From positions 310,001 through 374,000 of the forward strand of contig NZ_LT629732.1 of NCBI RefSeq assembly GCF_900104745.1: 64,000 nt of DNA, in the 5' to 3' direction. The stretch comes from Actinopolymorpha singaporensis. Lineage in GTDB: Bacteria > Actinomycetota > Actinomycetes > Propionibacteriales > Actinopolymorphaceae. The position numbers and the translations under genes were made by a program. The notes beneath the pieces are model-generated. The model was not told the origin of the DNA, made no database searches, and worked only from the letters and a program-made list of their open reading frames with translations. Each line of letters begins with the position of its first letter. Position 1 is the first letter of the stretch. Below, piece by piece: positions 1-8,472 of this stretch.

Positions 1-2
1 GC

Positions 3-689
3 GCCACGATCTCCAGCGTCGCCGTCGCGCACGAGATCCAGCGCGCCGGCGGCCGCGGGCTGGCCTGCCTGAACGCCCGGGACCGCAACCTGCTCGGCCT
101 GCGCCGCGACCTCCTCACCGCGGCGGCGTACGGCGTCGAGCGGTTCGTGTTCGTCTACGGCGACAAGCCCACCTCCGGCAACCGGACCGGTGACCTGACG
201 GTGCGCGCCATGCTGGAGGAGGTGAGGAGGTTCGCGGAGGAGCCGGAGCTACGGGGCGGCGGGTTCCGCGCGGGGGTCGCCGCCGGCCCGGGCCCCCTGC
301 CGGCGTGGAAGCGGGCGGCGGACTTCGTGTTCACGCAGGTGGGGTTCGACGTGACCGGGCAGGTGCGCTGGCGGGAGACGCACGGCCCGGACTGCCCGGT
401 GTACGCCGGGGTTCTCGTACTCTCCAGCGAGGCGATGGCCCGCCGGCTCGCGGCGAGCATCCCGGACCTGAACGTCCCCGAGGAGCTGATCCGCCGGGTC
501 GGGCAGGACCGCCGGGCCGGTGTCGAGGCGGCGTGTGAACAGGTCGAGCGGATCCGGGACAGCGGCGCCTTCGACGGTGTTCACCTCGTCACCGGCGTGC
601 GCTTCGGTCCGATGGCCGAGGAACTCACCCGACGCGGACTGGCACGTCCAGCGCAGAGCGGTCCCGGGCTCGGTCCAGCAGCACGGTGA
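3..689 (+). CDS. methylenetetrahydrofolate reductase-family protein, 5' end outside window
   Basis: The frame is open to the left window edge, so this is the C-terminal 228 residues of a longer protein. The segments CLNARDRN and VYGDKPTSG, and the strand FVFTQVGFD, match the later beta-strands of the MetF/MTHFR (beta/alpha)8 barrel, which binds FAD and reduces 5,10-methylenetetrahydrofolate. Because the N-terminus is missing I cannot tell a true MetF from a MetF-like paralogue. The last 65 bases overlap, tail to tail, the 3' end of the next gene on the other strand. The C-terminal residues ARPAQSGPGLGPAAR look like low-complexity read-through rather than a conserved fold. Confidence 0.75.
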   Translation, partial: ATISSVAVAHEIQRAGGRGLACLNARDRNLLGLRRDLLTAAAYGVERFVFVYGDKPTSGNRTGDLTVRAMLEEVRRFAEEPELRGGGFRAGVAAGPGPLPAWKRAADFVFTQVGFDVTGQVRWRETHGPDCPVYAGVLVLSSEAMARRLAASIPDLNVPEELIRRVGQDRRAGVEAACEQVERIRDSGAFDGVHLVTGVRFGPMAEELTRRGLARPAQSGPGLGPAAR

Positions 690-1413
690 GTCCCGACCAG
701 TCGGGCACGTAGTCGGGCCAGACCCGCGCGGCGAGCTCGTCGAAGAGTCCTGCCGAGGCGTCCACCAGGTCGAGCACGCTGTCCCGCCCGGAGTCCTGCT
801 CGGGCATCAGGTCGAGGACGTGGTCCCAGACGTCGTTGCCGGCGCCGCCGAACCGGTGGTGCACGTCGTCTTCCGCGCGGTCGCGCAGGAGCATGGCGAG
901 GACCAGGCACAGCCGGGGCAGTTCCAGCGCGAGGTGGCCGCCGATCAGCAGGTCGTCGCGAGCGTCCTTGGCCACGGCGAGCGCGGCGGTGAACCGGAAC
1001 TGGTGCACCAGGGCAGGTAGCTCCGCCTCGTCCGAACCAGGACCCTCGTGGCCCGCGGCACCCGCCTCGCTCACTGTCAGGTCGATCCGGCGCCGGTCGG
1101 CCGGAAGCACGTCCGGGTCGTCGACGGCACTGAGGTCGACCCGCCGCCCGTCGCGGAACACCGCCCGGACCAGGGCGCCGCCATCCCGGTCGGAGCACTG
1201 GAAGGTCCAGAGCGGGCCGAGGAACGCGAGCCAGTCCGGCGCCGCGATCTTGTGCGGGTCCTCACCGGCGACCACCAGTCCGATGTCGAGGTCGCTCCAC
1301 TCGTCGAGCTCACCACTCGCCCCGGAGCCGTACACCCAGGCCTGGGTGACCGCACGGTCGGCTGCGGCCGCCGCGGCGATGCGGTTCAGCGCGTCCGAAT
1401 GCCAGCTGCGCAT
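625..1413 (-). CDS. aminoglycoside 6-adenylyltransferase-like nucleotidyltransferase
   Basis: Predicted 262-residue protein of the streptomycin adenylyltransferase (ANT6/AadK) type. The nucleotidyltransferase signature GSGASGELDEWSDLDIGLV near residues 28-46 has the GS loop and the D-x-D pair that binds metal-ATP, and a third acidic segment (RRVDLSAVDD) follows. Family members transfer AMP to aminoglycoside hydroxyls, but many chromosomal actinobacterial homologues have no demonstrated resistance role. The chosen ATG at 1413 begins MRSWHSDALNRI. An in-frame ATG at 1455 would add 14 residues. The 3' end overlaps the MTHFR-family gene antisense by 65 bases. Confidence 0.7.
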   Translation of the reverse strand: MRSWHSDALNRIAAAAAADRAVTQAWVYGSGASGELDEWSDLDIGLVVAGEDPHKIAAPDWLAFLGPLWTFQCSDRDGGALVRAVFRDGRRVDLSAVDDPDVLPADRRRIDLTVSEAGAAGHEGPGSDEAELPALVHQFRFTAALAVAKDARDDLLIGGHLALELPRLCLVLAMLLRDRAEDDVHHRFGGAGNDVWDHVLDLMPEQDSGRDSVLDLVDASAGLFDELAARVWPDYVPDWSGLTVLLDRARDRSALDVPVRVG

Positions 1414-1448
1414 GAGCGCCCCCTTGTCGTCGTACTCTGCCTGCCACC

Positions 1449-1470
1449 AGGGCATGTCCAGGGCATGTCA
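1449..1470. repeat. short direct repeat GGGCATGTC
   Basis: GGGCATGTC occurs twice in tandem, separated by two bases, just upstream of the nucleotidyltransferase gene. The spacing would suit a direct-repeat operator, but no regulator is suggested by the context. The rest of the 285-base gap up to 1740 contains only the promoter-like elements described next. Confidence 0.3.
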
Positions 1471-1682
1471 AGGACACCTCTCGCTTCGGCGCCGCCGCGA
1501 TGTCCTGGCGTGTCGACGTCTTCGCGCAGCGTTACGACGCACCGTCGCCACATGCTGGTTCCCATCCTGCCGGGGCCGATTCCGGGCAATCCGGCCAGGG
1601 CCGGTCCTCCTCGCCCGCTCCGGCTGGGCTGCTTGCCGGAAACCTTCCCTGCTCTTGGACTAAATCACAGGTCGCTCTCAGG

Positions 1683-1711
1683 TTGACCCGCGAAGCTCCC
1701 CCGCGTAGCCA
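1683..1711 (+). promoter_or_regulatory. candidate promoter for the orphan DNA-binding-domain gene
   Basis: TTGACC at 1683-1688 and TAGCCA at 1706-1711 are separated by 17 bases. This gives a sigma-70-like promoter whose start would fall near 1717, about 25 bases before the GTG at 1741. This is a pattern match only; the -10 is not strong. Confidence 0.3.
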
Positions 1712-1740
1712 ACCCCTATTCCGACCCCTGAGGACCGCCG

Positions 1741-2052
1741 GTGTTGACCTACTGTGACCTGGAACTCGACGAGCACGCCCACGAGGTTCGCCGCAGCGGC
1801 GTCACCGTCAGGCTCTCCCCCACCGAGTTCAACCTGCTCCGTTACCTCCTGATCAACGCGGAGAAGGTCGTGAGCAAGACCCAGATCCTGGACCGGGTGT
1901 GGGACTACCAGGCGGGCGGCGACAGCCGCATCGTCGAGTCCTACATCAGCTACCTGCGCCGCAAGATCGACAAGCAGGACCCGCCTCTCATCCACACCGT
2001 GCGCGGCGTGGGGTACACGCTGCGCAGGCCCCGGGGCGCGGCCGTGCGCTGA
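1741..2052 (+). CDS. orphan OmpR/PhoB-type winged-helix domain (response regulator without receiver)
   Basis: Codes for 103 residues that match only the C-terminal effector domain of an OmpR-family response regulator: the first strand TYCDLELD, the recognition region LSPTEFNLLRYLL, VVSKTQILDRVW, and the final wing VRGVGYTLR. The phosphoacceptor receiver domain and linker are absent, and an in-frame TGA lies 10 bases before the GTG, so they are not simply out of frame nearby. GAGGAC upstream of GTG could serve as a ribosome site. No histidine kinase follows. Either a decayed remnant of a two-component system or a stand-alone DNA-binding protein; I favour remnant, with moderate certainty. Confidence 0.65.
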   Translation: MLTYCDLELDEHAHEVRRSGVTVRLSPTEFNLLRYLLINAEKVVSKTQILDRVWDYQAGGDSRIVESYISYLRRKIDKQDPPLIHTVRGVGYTLRRPRGAAVR

Positions 2053-2103
2053 CCGTGCGCCGACCGGGGTGGGCGCCCAGGTGTCTGGAAGCGCGGTCGG
2101 GCC

Positions 2104-2125
2104 GGAGCACGGCCGGCCGTGCTCC
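2104..2125. terminator. 22-base perfect palindrome between convergent genes
   Basis: Eleven-base arms beginning GGAGCACGGCC are perfectly self-complementary with no spacer, so the folded RNA would have a small GC loop. It sits 51 bases after the orphan regulator and 2 bases before the rhamnosidase stop codon. Position and symmetry suggest a bidirectional terminator of the U-less kind common in high-GC actinobacteria. Confidence 0.55.
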
Positions 2126-2126
2126 A

Positions 2127-5100
2127 TCAGGTCATGGCCGGCACCTGGAAGGTGTACGAGCCCGAACCCACCCGGACCAGCGTCTCCCTACCGTCGGTGC
2201 TCGGCTCCGCCGCCAGGCCGTCCGCCGCGGCGAGCGGCTCGCCGCCCTCGGTCACCCCGGACGCGTCCGCCGTCGGCAGCCAGACCTCGCCGGTGACGTT
2301 CGGGGGCAGCGTGACCTCCAGGGTGAACGCTCCCTCCGGTGTCTGCCGCCAGCGCGTCGACACCTTGCCGTACGGCGTCCGCAGTGACGCCCGCGCCCAG
2401 CTGACGTCGCCTCCGGCGCGCGGGCGGACCACCACCTTCCGGTAGCCCGGCTCTCCCGGCGCGATCCCGCCGAGCGTCTGGTAGATCCACTCACCGACCG
2501 CGCCGTAGGCGTAGTGGTTGAACGACGTCATGCCCGGGTCCTGGAAGCCGCGCGAGTCGCTCCAGGAGTCCCAGCGCTCCCACATCGTGGTGGCGTCGCC
2601 GTGCACGACGGGGTAGAGCCAGGACGGGAAGGTGTCCTGGGTGAGCAGCCGGAACGCGACGTCCTCGAAGCCGAACCTCGACAGCACCGGCAGGAGGTAG
2701 GGCGTGCCCAGGAAGCCGGTGGCGAGGTGCCAGTTGCGGGAGGCGATCTCCTCCACCAGGTGCCGGGCGGCGAGTGGCTCCTCCGCGGGTTCGAGCAGCC
2801 CGAAGTGCAGGGCGAGCACGTACGACGTCTGGGTTCCGGACTCCACGCGCCCACCGCCGCGCACGTAGCGGGCCCGGAACGCCGCCCGCACCTGCTCGTA
2901 CAGCTTCTCCCAGCGAGCCGCGTCGTCGGACCGGTCGAGTTCGGCGGCCAGCTTCGCGGCGACGCGGGCGGCGTAGGCGAAGAAGGCGGTGGCCACCAGG
3001 TCGGCCGGGGTCGGCGTCGGCGCCAGCCAGTCGGCGAACCCCTCGGCCGGGCGCACCAGGTCGGTGCTGTGCGACTCGAGGTAGTCGAGCCAGGAACCGA
3101 CCGCGGCGAGGTTCTCCGCGACCACCCGGCGGTCGCCGTACGCGCGCAGCAGCTCCCACGGAACGATCTCGATCGCGTCGCCCCATCCGGCGGCACCCGC
3201 GGCCGCGCGTCCGTCACCGCCCATCTGGAACGACTGGGGCGACAGCACGTCCGGTGCGACGTGGGGAACGCCGCCGTCGGGCTGCTGGCCGTCGCGCAGG
3301 TCCCGCAGCCACTTGCGCAGGAACGAACGGACGTCGTAGTTGTACGCCGCGGTCGACGCGAACACCTGTGCGTCGCCCGTCCAGCCGAGCCGCTCGTCGC
3401 GCTGCGGGCAGTCGGTCGGAACGCTGAGGAAGTTGCCGCGCTGACCCCAGACGATGTTGTGCTGCAGCTGGTTGAGCCGTGGGTCGGAGCACTCGAACGT
3501 GCCGATCTGCTCCATGTCGGCGAAGACGACCTTCGCCTGTACGTCGGCCGGGTCGAGATCGCCTTGCAGGCCGACGATCTCGGCGTACCGGAACCCGTGC
3601 ACGGTGAAGCGGGGCTCGAACACCTCACCGTCGGGGTCGCCGCGCAGGACGTACTCGTCGGTGGCCCGGGCGTCGCGCAGCGCCTCGACGTAGAGCTCGC
3701 CGCGATGGTCGAGTACCTCCGCGTGCCGCAGCAGCAGCCTCGTGCCCGCCTGTCCGCGTACGCGCAACCGGACCCAGCCGACGAGGTTCTGGCCGAAGTC
3801 GACCAGGTGCACGCCGGACCGCGGTGAGGTGACGGTGACCGCGGGCAGGATCTCCTTGACACGGATCGGCGGAGCGACCTCGGCCTCCAGCGGACCGTGC
3901 GTGGGCGAGCCGGCGACCGCGTGCTGCCAGGCGGAGTCGTCGAAGCCGGGCAGGTCCCACCCGGTGGGCTCCAGCCGGGCGTCGACGACCTCGCCGTTCT
4001 GCAGGTCGGCGTACCTCGTCGCACCCTCCCCCGCCCGCCACGACTCGTCGGTGGCCACGACGGTGCGGGTGCCGTCGGTGTGCTCGACCTCCAACCGTGC
4101 GCGGAACAATCGGTGCCGGCCGTACTGGAACGGACCGAACCAGCAGACGTTGCCGGCGTACCACCCGTCGGCGAGCACGCCCGCGAGGACGTTGTCGCCG
4201 GACCGCACCAGGTCGGTCACGTCGTAGGTCTGGTACGGCACGCGCCGGGCGTAGTCGGTCCAGCCCGGCGCGAACCGGTGGTCCCCCACCCGCTCGCCGT
4301 TCAGCCGCGCCTCGTACAACCCGAGCGCGGTGGCGTAGAGGCGGGCGCGGCGAACCGGCGCGTCGGTCCGGAACTCCTTGCGCAGACAGGGACTTGGGCG
4401 GTAGCTGAGCGGTGAACGACCGTGCGGCGCGACGCCGTGCAGGCCGAACGCCTGGGCCAGTTGCCACCTCGAGTCGTCCTGGCCGTCCGTCTCCCAGCCA
4501 TCGCCTGCGGTCTGCGAGCACCGCCAACTGTCGTCGCTGGTCACCACGACATGGTTGCCGCCCGACTCGGCGTCGAGCCGCACCACCAGACCCGGCAGGC
4601 CGACGAGGCTCGTGTCGCTGCCCGCGCCTGCGCGCCCCTCGGTGTTGCCCTCGACGGCGACGGCGAGAACGTTCGTGCCCGAACGGATCGTGTTCGCCTC
4701 GATCGGGCTGCCGTCCGCGGCCACCTCGCGTCCGTTGCAGTAGACCCGGACCCGCGCCTCGTCCGCGTCGGCCAGCAGGCGTACCCGCTCGGCGTCGAAA
4801 CCCGCCGGGACCTCGAACCGCGTCCTGAAGTAGGCGGTGCGCGCGGCCGACGAAAGGGCGCCGGGCAGCCACACGCGCTGGATCCTGTGCGGCCGGCCGG
4901 CGTAGTCCAGCGACACCGCGTCGGCGAGGTCGTCCTCACCGGGCGCGCCGATCCACCGCGTCTGGACCCCGTCAGCCTGCCAGTCGGCCTCGGCCGGCAG
5001 GCCCATCTCGAACTCCGCCGGCTCGCTCCACCCCGAGTCACGGCCGGCCTCGTCGGTCACCCGCACCGCCCAGGCGTAGCGCTCACGGGCGGCCAGTACC

Positions 5101-5372
5101 GGACCGGCGTACGTCACCCCGGCCGACTGGTCGGACGTCACCTCGCCGGAGTCCCACACCACGGCCGGGTGTGCGTCGGCACCGTCCGCGAGGGGTTCGG
5201 CTCCGGCCGCGGCAGGGAAAAGCCGGATTCGGTAAGCGCGCTGAGCTCTGCTCCGGCCGTTTCCGGTCAGTTCCCAGGCCAGAAGCGGCGTGGGTTCGTC
5301 CAGGCCGAGGGGGGATTTCGCGGTCTCTGTCCGAAGATTGTGCGGCCGAAGGGGCCCGGCGGTTTCGTCCAC
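2127..5372 (-). CDS. alpha-L-rhamnosidase, glycoside hydrolase family 78
   Basis: About 1081 residues, the usual size for multidomain GH78 enzymes that release terminal alpha-L-rhamnose from plant glycosides, pectin fragments or flavonoids. Order: Fn3-like N-terminal domain (residues 10-120), jelly-roll modules, (alpha/alpha)6 catalytic domain (about 600-960) and a C-terminal beta-sandwich. The family acid motif DCPQRDERLGWTGDAQ lies near residue 655, and MWERWDSW near the end of the barrel supplies the second conserved Glu. No signal peptide is visible, so it is probably intracellular, acting on imported rhamnosides. GTG 5372 is chosen because a TTGACA/TAGCGT promoter and an operator lie just upstream. 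An open frame continues to 7049 but runs through the promoter and lacI, so it is rejected. Divergent LacI neighbour. Confidence 0.92.
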   Translation of the reverse strand: MDETAGPLRPHNLRTETAKSPLGLDEPTPLLAWELTGNGRSRAQRAYRIRLFPAAAGAEPLADGADAHPAVVWDSGEVTSDQSAGVTYAGPVLAARERYAWAVRVTDEAGRDSGWSEPAEFEMGLPAEADWQADGVQTRWIGAPGEDDLADAVSLDYAGRPHRIQRVWLPGALSSAARTAYFRTRFEVPAGFDAERVRLLADADEARVRVYCNGREVAADGSPIEANTIRSGTNVLAVAVEGNTEGRAGAGSDTSLVGLPGLVVRLDAESGGNHVVVTSDDSWRCSQTAGDGWETDGQDDSRWQLAQAFGLHGVAPHGRSPLSYRPSPCLRKEFRTDAPVRRARLYATALGLYEARLNGERVGDHRFAPGWTDYARRVPYQTYDVTDLVRSGDNVLAGVLADGWYAGNVCWFGPFQYGRHRLFRARLEVEHTDGTRTVVATDESWRAGEGATRYADLQNGEVVDARLEPTGWDLPGFDDSAWQHAVAGSPTHGPLEAEVAPPIRVKEILPAVTVTSPRSGVHLVDFGQNLVGWVRLRVRGQAGTRLLLRHAEVLDHRGELYVEALRDARATDEYVLRGDPDGEVFEPRFTVHGFRYAEIVGLQGDLDPADVQAKVVFADMEQIGTFECSDPRLNQLQHNIVWGQRGNFLSVPTDCPQRDERLGWTGDAQVFASTAAYNYDVRSFLRKWLRDLRDGQQPDGGVPHVAPDVLSPQSFQMGGDGRAAAGAAGWGDAIEIVPWELLRAYGDRRVVAENLAAVGSWLDYLESHSTDLVRPAEGFADWLAPTPTPADLVATAFFAYAARVAAKLAAELDRSDDAARWEKLYEQVRAAFRARYVRGGGRVESGTQTSYVLALHFGLLEPAEEPLAARHLVEEIASRNWHLATGFLGTPYLLPVLSRFGFEDVAFRLLTQDTFPSWLYPVVHGDATTMWERWDSWSDSRGFQDPGMTSFNHYAYGAVGEWIYQTLGGIAPGEPGYRKVVVRPRAGGDVSWARASLRTPYGKVSTRWRQTPEGAFTLEVTLPPNVTGEVWLPTADASGVTEGGEPLAAADGLAAEPSTDGRETLVRVGSGSYTFQVPAMT

Positions 5373-5400
5373 GTCACTGTCCGTCCGTTGAATTGGGCGG

Positions 5401-5412
5401 TGAAACCTTTCA
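5401..5412. promoter_or_regulatory. LacI-type operator TGAAACCTTTCA
   Basis: TGAAA-CC-TTTCA is a perfect inverted repeat apart from its two central bases, resembling LacI/GalR-family operators. It lies about 10-20 bases downstream of the predicted rhamnosidase transcription start and 29 bases before its GTG. Bound repressor would therefore block the promoter or early elongation. The obvious ligand is the product of the divergent lacI gene. Confidence 0.6.
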
Positions 5413-5427
5413 AGATTCGCGCGAGTG

Positions 5428-5456
5428 ACGCTATTGTCGGCGCAGCGGACTGTCAA
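5428..5456 (-). promoter_or_regulatory. rhamnosidase promoter
   Basis: On the minus strand TTGACA (5456-5451) and TAGCGT (5433-5428) are separated by exactly 17 bases, a near-consensus housekeeping promoter. It places the start near 5421, followed by the operator at 5412-5401 and the GTG at 5372. Confidence 0.6.
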
Positions 5457-5603
5457 GGGCCTCCTATGCTGGATCCCAAGCCTGGTTCGCGTATGGGCAG
5501 TAGCCCGGTGGTTGGGGGGCGCTTTCGCGGCCGGCCGGCGGGTGCGTTTCATGGCCGGTCCGGGGAATACCTTTTCCGGGCGGGCCTTACCTGGGAGGGA
5601 TTC

Positions 5604-6668
5604 ATGGCGGCGATTGCCGAAAGTGTGGGTCGTACGCCGCACAGCGCCGCGCGACGCCGGGGTATTCGGGACGTGGCCGAACTCGCCGGCGTGTCCGTCG
5701 GGACCGTTTCGAACGTGCTGAACAAACCCGCACTGGTGGCCGAGGAGACCCGGCACAAGGTGGAGGAGGCCATCGCGACGCTCGGCTTCGTCCGCAACGG
5801 TTCGGCCCGCCAGCTCCGCGCCGGCACCAGCCGTGCGGTCGGGGCGATCGTTCTCGACATCGCCAACCCGTTCTTCACCGACGTCGCCCGCGGCATCGAG
5901 GACCGCCTCGCCGAGGACGACCACATCCTCATCCTGGCCAGTTCCGACGAGAGCAACGAACGCGAACTCCGCTACCTCCGGCTGCTGGAGGAACAAGGCG
6001 TGCAGGGCGTCCTGGTCAGTCCCGCGGAGGAGGACCTCACCTGGCTGGACCAGGCCCGCGACCGCGGCACCGCCGTCGTACTGCTCGACCGCAGCGACGG
6101 CGGAACGATGTGCTCGGTCGGAGTGGACGACGTACGCGGCGGCGAGCTCGCCGCCGCTCACCTGATCTCGCTGGGACACCGCCGCATCGCGTTCGTCAAC
6201 GGGCCAACGAAGATCCGGCAGTGCGCGGACCGGCGCAAGGGCGTGCGGAAGGCGTTGAAGGCGGCCGGTCTCACCCTGTCCGGTTCGCTGGTGGAGGTGA
6301 CCGTCAGCGCGCTGAACGCCGACGGCGGCGAGCAGGCCCTCACCCGGGTGCTCGACCAGGCGGACGGCGTCACCGCCATCGTCTGCGTCAACGACCTCAC
6401 CGCGCTCGGCGTGCTGCGGGGGCTGCGCAAACGTGGTCTCAGCGTGCCCGACGACGTCGCGGTGGTGGGGTACGACGACGTGGAGTTCGCGGCCGTGCTC
6501 ACCACTCCGCTGACGTCCATCCGCCAGCCGCGCTACCAGATCGGCCGGGCAGCCGCCGACCTCCTCCTCGCCGAGGCCGGGGCCCACGGGCAGCACGAGC
6601 ACGAACAGGTGTTGTTCCAGCCCGAGCTGGTCGTACGCGAGTCCAGCGGACCACACCAACCGCGTTGA
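5604..6668 (+). CDS. LacI-family transcriptional regulator of the rhamnosidase
   Basis: 354 residues. The N-terminal helix-turn-helix IRDVAELAGVSVGTVSNVLN (residues 21-40) with the hinge helix is followed by a periplasmic-binding-protein-like sensor fold, including the usual GYDDVEFAAVLTTPLTSIRQP region near the C-terminus. GGGAGGGA lies 4 bases before the ATG. Divergent from the GH78 gene with an operator between them, it is most likely a rhamnose- or rhamnoside-responsive repressor. The inducer is inferred from context only. Confidence 0.9.
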   Translation: MAAIAESVGRTPHSAARRRGIRDVAELAGVSVGTVSNVLNKPALVAEETRHKVEEAIATLGFVRNGSARQLRAGTSRAVGAIVLDIANPFFTDVARGIEDRLAEDDHILILASSDESNERELRYLRLLEEQGVQGVLVSPAEEDLTWLDQARDRGTAVVLLDRSDGGTMCSVGVDDVRGGELAAAHLISLGHRRIAFVNGPTKIRQCADRRKGVRKALKAAGLTLSGSLVEVTVSALNADGGEQALTRVLDQADGVTAIVCVNDLTALGVLRGLRKRGLSVPDDVAVVGYDDVEFAAVLTTPLTSIRQPRYQIGRAAADLLLAEAGAHGQHEHEQVLFQPELVVRESSGPHQPR

Positions 6669-6813
6669 CCCGACGTCGGCGAAGACGTCCGCGAACACGT
6701 CGGCAAAAACTGCGACAAGGATGCTGGCAACGACTCTGACAAGAGCGGGTTGACAGCGGCAGGGGGGTGTCAACGCCGGCTTGCCCGGGGTGCCGGTTCG
6801 CGGACTGCCGCTC

Positions 6814-7608
6814 TCAGCGGCGCATCGCCAGCACCCGGCGGATCGGGATGGCGACGTCCACTCCGGCGTCACGACCGTGCGCGCGTTCGGTGAGCCAGCC
6901 GATCGCCGCCGCTCGTCGCTCCTCCGACAGCTCCGGCAGATACAGGGCGGTGACCAGCAACTCGGCGTCGGCCGCGTCGCGTACGCAGAACACGAAGCGT
7001 TCGCGGGCATCCTCGACAACGTGCAGGCCGGCGCCTTCCAGAAGGTCACCCAGCCCGCCGAGCTCGGCCCACCCGGGAAACCGCGGCGGCCTGCGCAACC
7101 TGGCTGTCAGCGGCCCGAGGACGCGAAGGTCGCTCGCCCGCAGCGGCACCGCGGCGGCAACTGTCGCCGTCAGCATCCCACCCGGGCGCAACACCCGCGC
7201 GATCTCGGCCAGGGCCTCCGCCAGCGGCTGCACCACCATCAGCCCCATCGAGCACACGACCGCGTCGAACCTGCCGTCGGTGAACGGCAGCCTGGTGGCG
7301 TCGGCACAGAGCACCTGGGCGTGGTGGCGCTCGCGGGCGACCTCCAGCTCCCGCCGCGACCGGTCGATCCCGACGATCATGGGATCGGCGATGCCCTCCC
7401 GGTGGTACTGCTCCAGGTGCAGCTCACCGGCCACCGCCCCACTGCCGCACGCGACGTCGAGAACGCGGCGTCCCCGACCCGCCACCGGCCGTAGCACCCA
7501 GCCGTACGGCGTGAGGTCGCCGGCGCGGCAACGGCGCAGCAGATCCTCGGTGACACCGGCGTGGCGGAGGTGGAAGTCGTCGAGATAGCCCGGCCAGTCA
7601 GACGTCAC
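6814..7608 (-). CDS. class I SAM-dependent methyltransferase
   Basis: 264 residues starting at GTG 7608. Motif I LDVACGSG (residues about 50-57), the acidic end of strand 2 in VGIDRSRRELEVAR, DATRLPFTDGRFDAVVCSMG, and LRPGGML mark a Rossmann-like methyltransferase of the UbiE/Methyltransf_11 type. The substrate cannot be read from sequence, and the neighbours (a LacI regulator and a DtxR regulator, separate units) give no clue. The 145 bases between lacI and this gene contain no clear terminator. Confidence 0.8.
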   Translation of the reverse strand: MTSDWPGYLDDFHLRHAGVTEDLLRRCRAGDLTPYGWVLRPVAGRGRRVLDVACGSGAVAGELHLEQYHREGIADPMIVGIDRSRRELEVARERHHAQVLCADATRLPFTDGRFDAVVCSMGLMVVQPLAEALAEIARVLRPGGMLTATVAAAVPLRASDLRVLGPLTARLRRPPRFPGWAELGGLGDLLEGAGLHVVEDARERFVFCVRDAADAELLVTALYLPELSEERRAAAIGWLTERAHGRDAGVDVAIPIRRVLAMRR

Positions 7609-7691
7609 GGCGGGTCAGCCTCCTTCGCGGAGGACGGGGGCAGGGCAGGTCGAGGATAGGACCCGGGTCCGACGGCCGGCGCCGGGGTGCC

Positions 7692-8438
7692 CTACAGACG
7701 CCGGACGAAGATGTGGCCGGCGTGCTGGTGGGCGATCTCGGCGGTCGCGCCGGCGATCCGGGCCGACCCGTCGCCGCCCACCTCGTCGCCGTCACCGCCC
7801 CGGACCAGGACACTGTCCGGTCCGGCCGTCACCGTCACCGTCTGCCCCGGAAGCGCACCCGCCCTGCGCAGCACCTCCATCAACTCCGGCGTGGTCTGCA
7901 GCGGCTCGCTGATCCGGCGTACGACCACCTTGGTCTCCTCGCCGGTCCCGGCCGTGGCGACCACCTGCTCCAGCGACTCCACCTCGGCCAGGAAGTCCTC
8001 CACCGCGCCGGAGTAGCCGAGCTCGGAAAGGCCGGGGATGGGGTTGCCGTAGGGCGAGACCGTCGGCTCACCGAGGATCGTCACCAGGCGGCGTTCCACG
8101 TCGTCGGAGATCACGTGCTCCCAGCGGCAGGCCTCGACGTGCACCAGCTCCCAGTCCAGGCCGATCACGTCGACCAGCAGGCGCTCGGCGAGCCGGTGCT
8201 TGCGCATCACCCGCGTGGCCAGTGTCCGGCCCTTCGGCGACAGCTCCAGGTGCCGGTCGCCCTGGACGGTGAGCAGTCCGTCCCGCTCCATCCGGGCAAC
8301 CGTCTGGCTGACCGTGGGGCCGGACTGGTGCAGGCGTTCGGCGATCCGGGCACGGAGGGGGACGATCCCCTCCTCCTCCAGCTCGTACACGGTGCGGAGA
8401 TACATCTCCGTGGTGTCGATCAGATCGCTGTGGCTCAC
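7692..8438 (-). CDS. ideR: DtxR/IdeR-family metal-dependent repressor
   Basis: 248 residues with the three-domain layout of iron-type DtxR proteins: winged helix ([30 protein letters not shown]), dimerisation/metal domain and a C-terminal SH3-like domain ending [10 protein letters not shown]. The metal ligands are recognisable in KHRLAERLL (His and Glu) and [16 protein letters not shown] (His, Cys, Glu, His), so both metal sites look intact. In the family, Fe(II) loading drives binding to 19-base iron boxes controlling siderophore and iron-storage genes. AAGGAG precedes the GTG start. A matching box overlaps its own promoter region. The symbol rests on resemblance; a manganese-type MntR is less likely given the SH3 domain. 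Confidence 0.85.
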   Translation of the reverse strand: MSHSDLIDTTEMYLRTVYELEEEGIVPLRARIAERLHQSGPTVSQTVARMERDGLLTVQGDRHLELSPKGRTLATRVMRKHRLAERLLVDVIGLDWELVHVEACRWEHVISDDVERRLVTILGEPTVSPYGNPIPGLSELGYSGAVEDFLAEVESLEQVVATAGTGEETKVVVRRISEPLQTTPELMEVLRRAGALPGQTVTVTAGPDSVLVRGGDGDEVGGDGSARIAGATAEIAHQHAGHIFVRRL

Positions 8439-8453
8439 GCCGCGTGCTCCTTC

Positions 8454-8472
8454 TTAGGTCTGCCTGCCCAAA
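8454..8472. promoter_or_regulatory. iron-box-like operator upstream of ideR
   Basis: The 19 bases TTAGGTCTGCCTGCCCAAA agree with the classical DtxR/IdeR box TTAGGTTAGSCTAACCTAA (recalled consensus) at 14 of 19 positions. A minus-strand TATCCT -10-like element (8477-8472) abuts it, and the ideR GTG is 16 bases further on. The arrangement suggests iron-dependent autoregulation. Confidence 0.5.

Noticed and set aside
625-1413. Claiming aminoglycoside resistance for the ANT(6)-like gene
   Set aside because: The fold is clear but chromosomal homologues are often not resistance enzymes; only the family is asserted.
4422-5600. Long plus-strand open frame continuous with lacI
   Set aside because: It lies antisense to the rhamnosidase and joins lacI only because high GC suppresses stop codons; the ATG at 5604 has a strong ribosome site.
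5373-7049. Upstream extension of the rhamnosidase frame by more than 550 codons
   Set aside because: It runs antisense through the promoter, operator and the whole lacI gene, and the encoded residues show no conserved domain. The GTG at 5372 fits the promoter.
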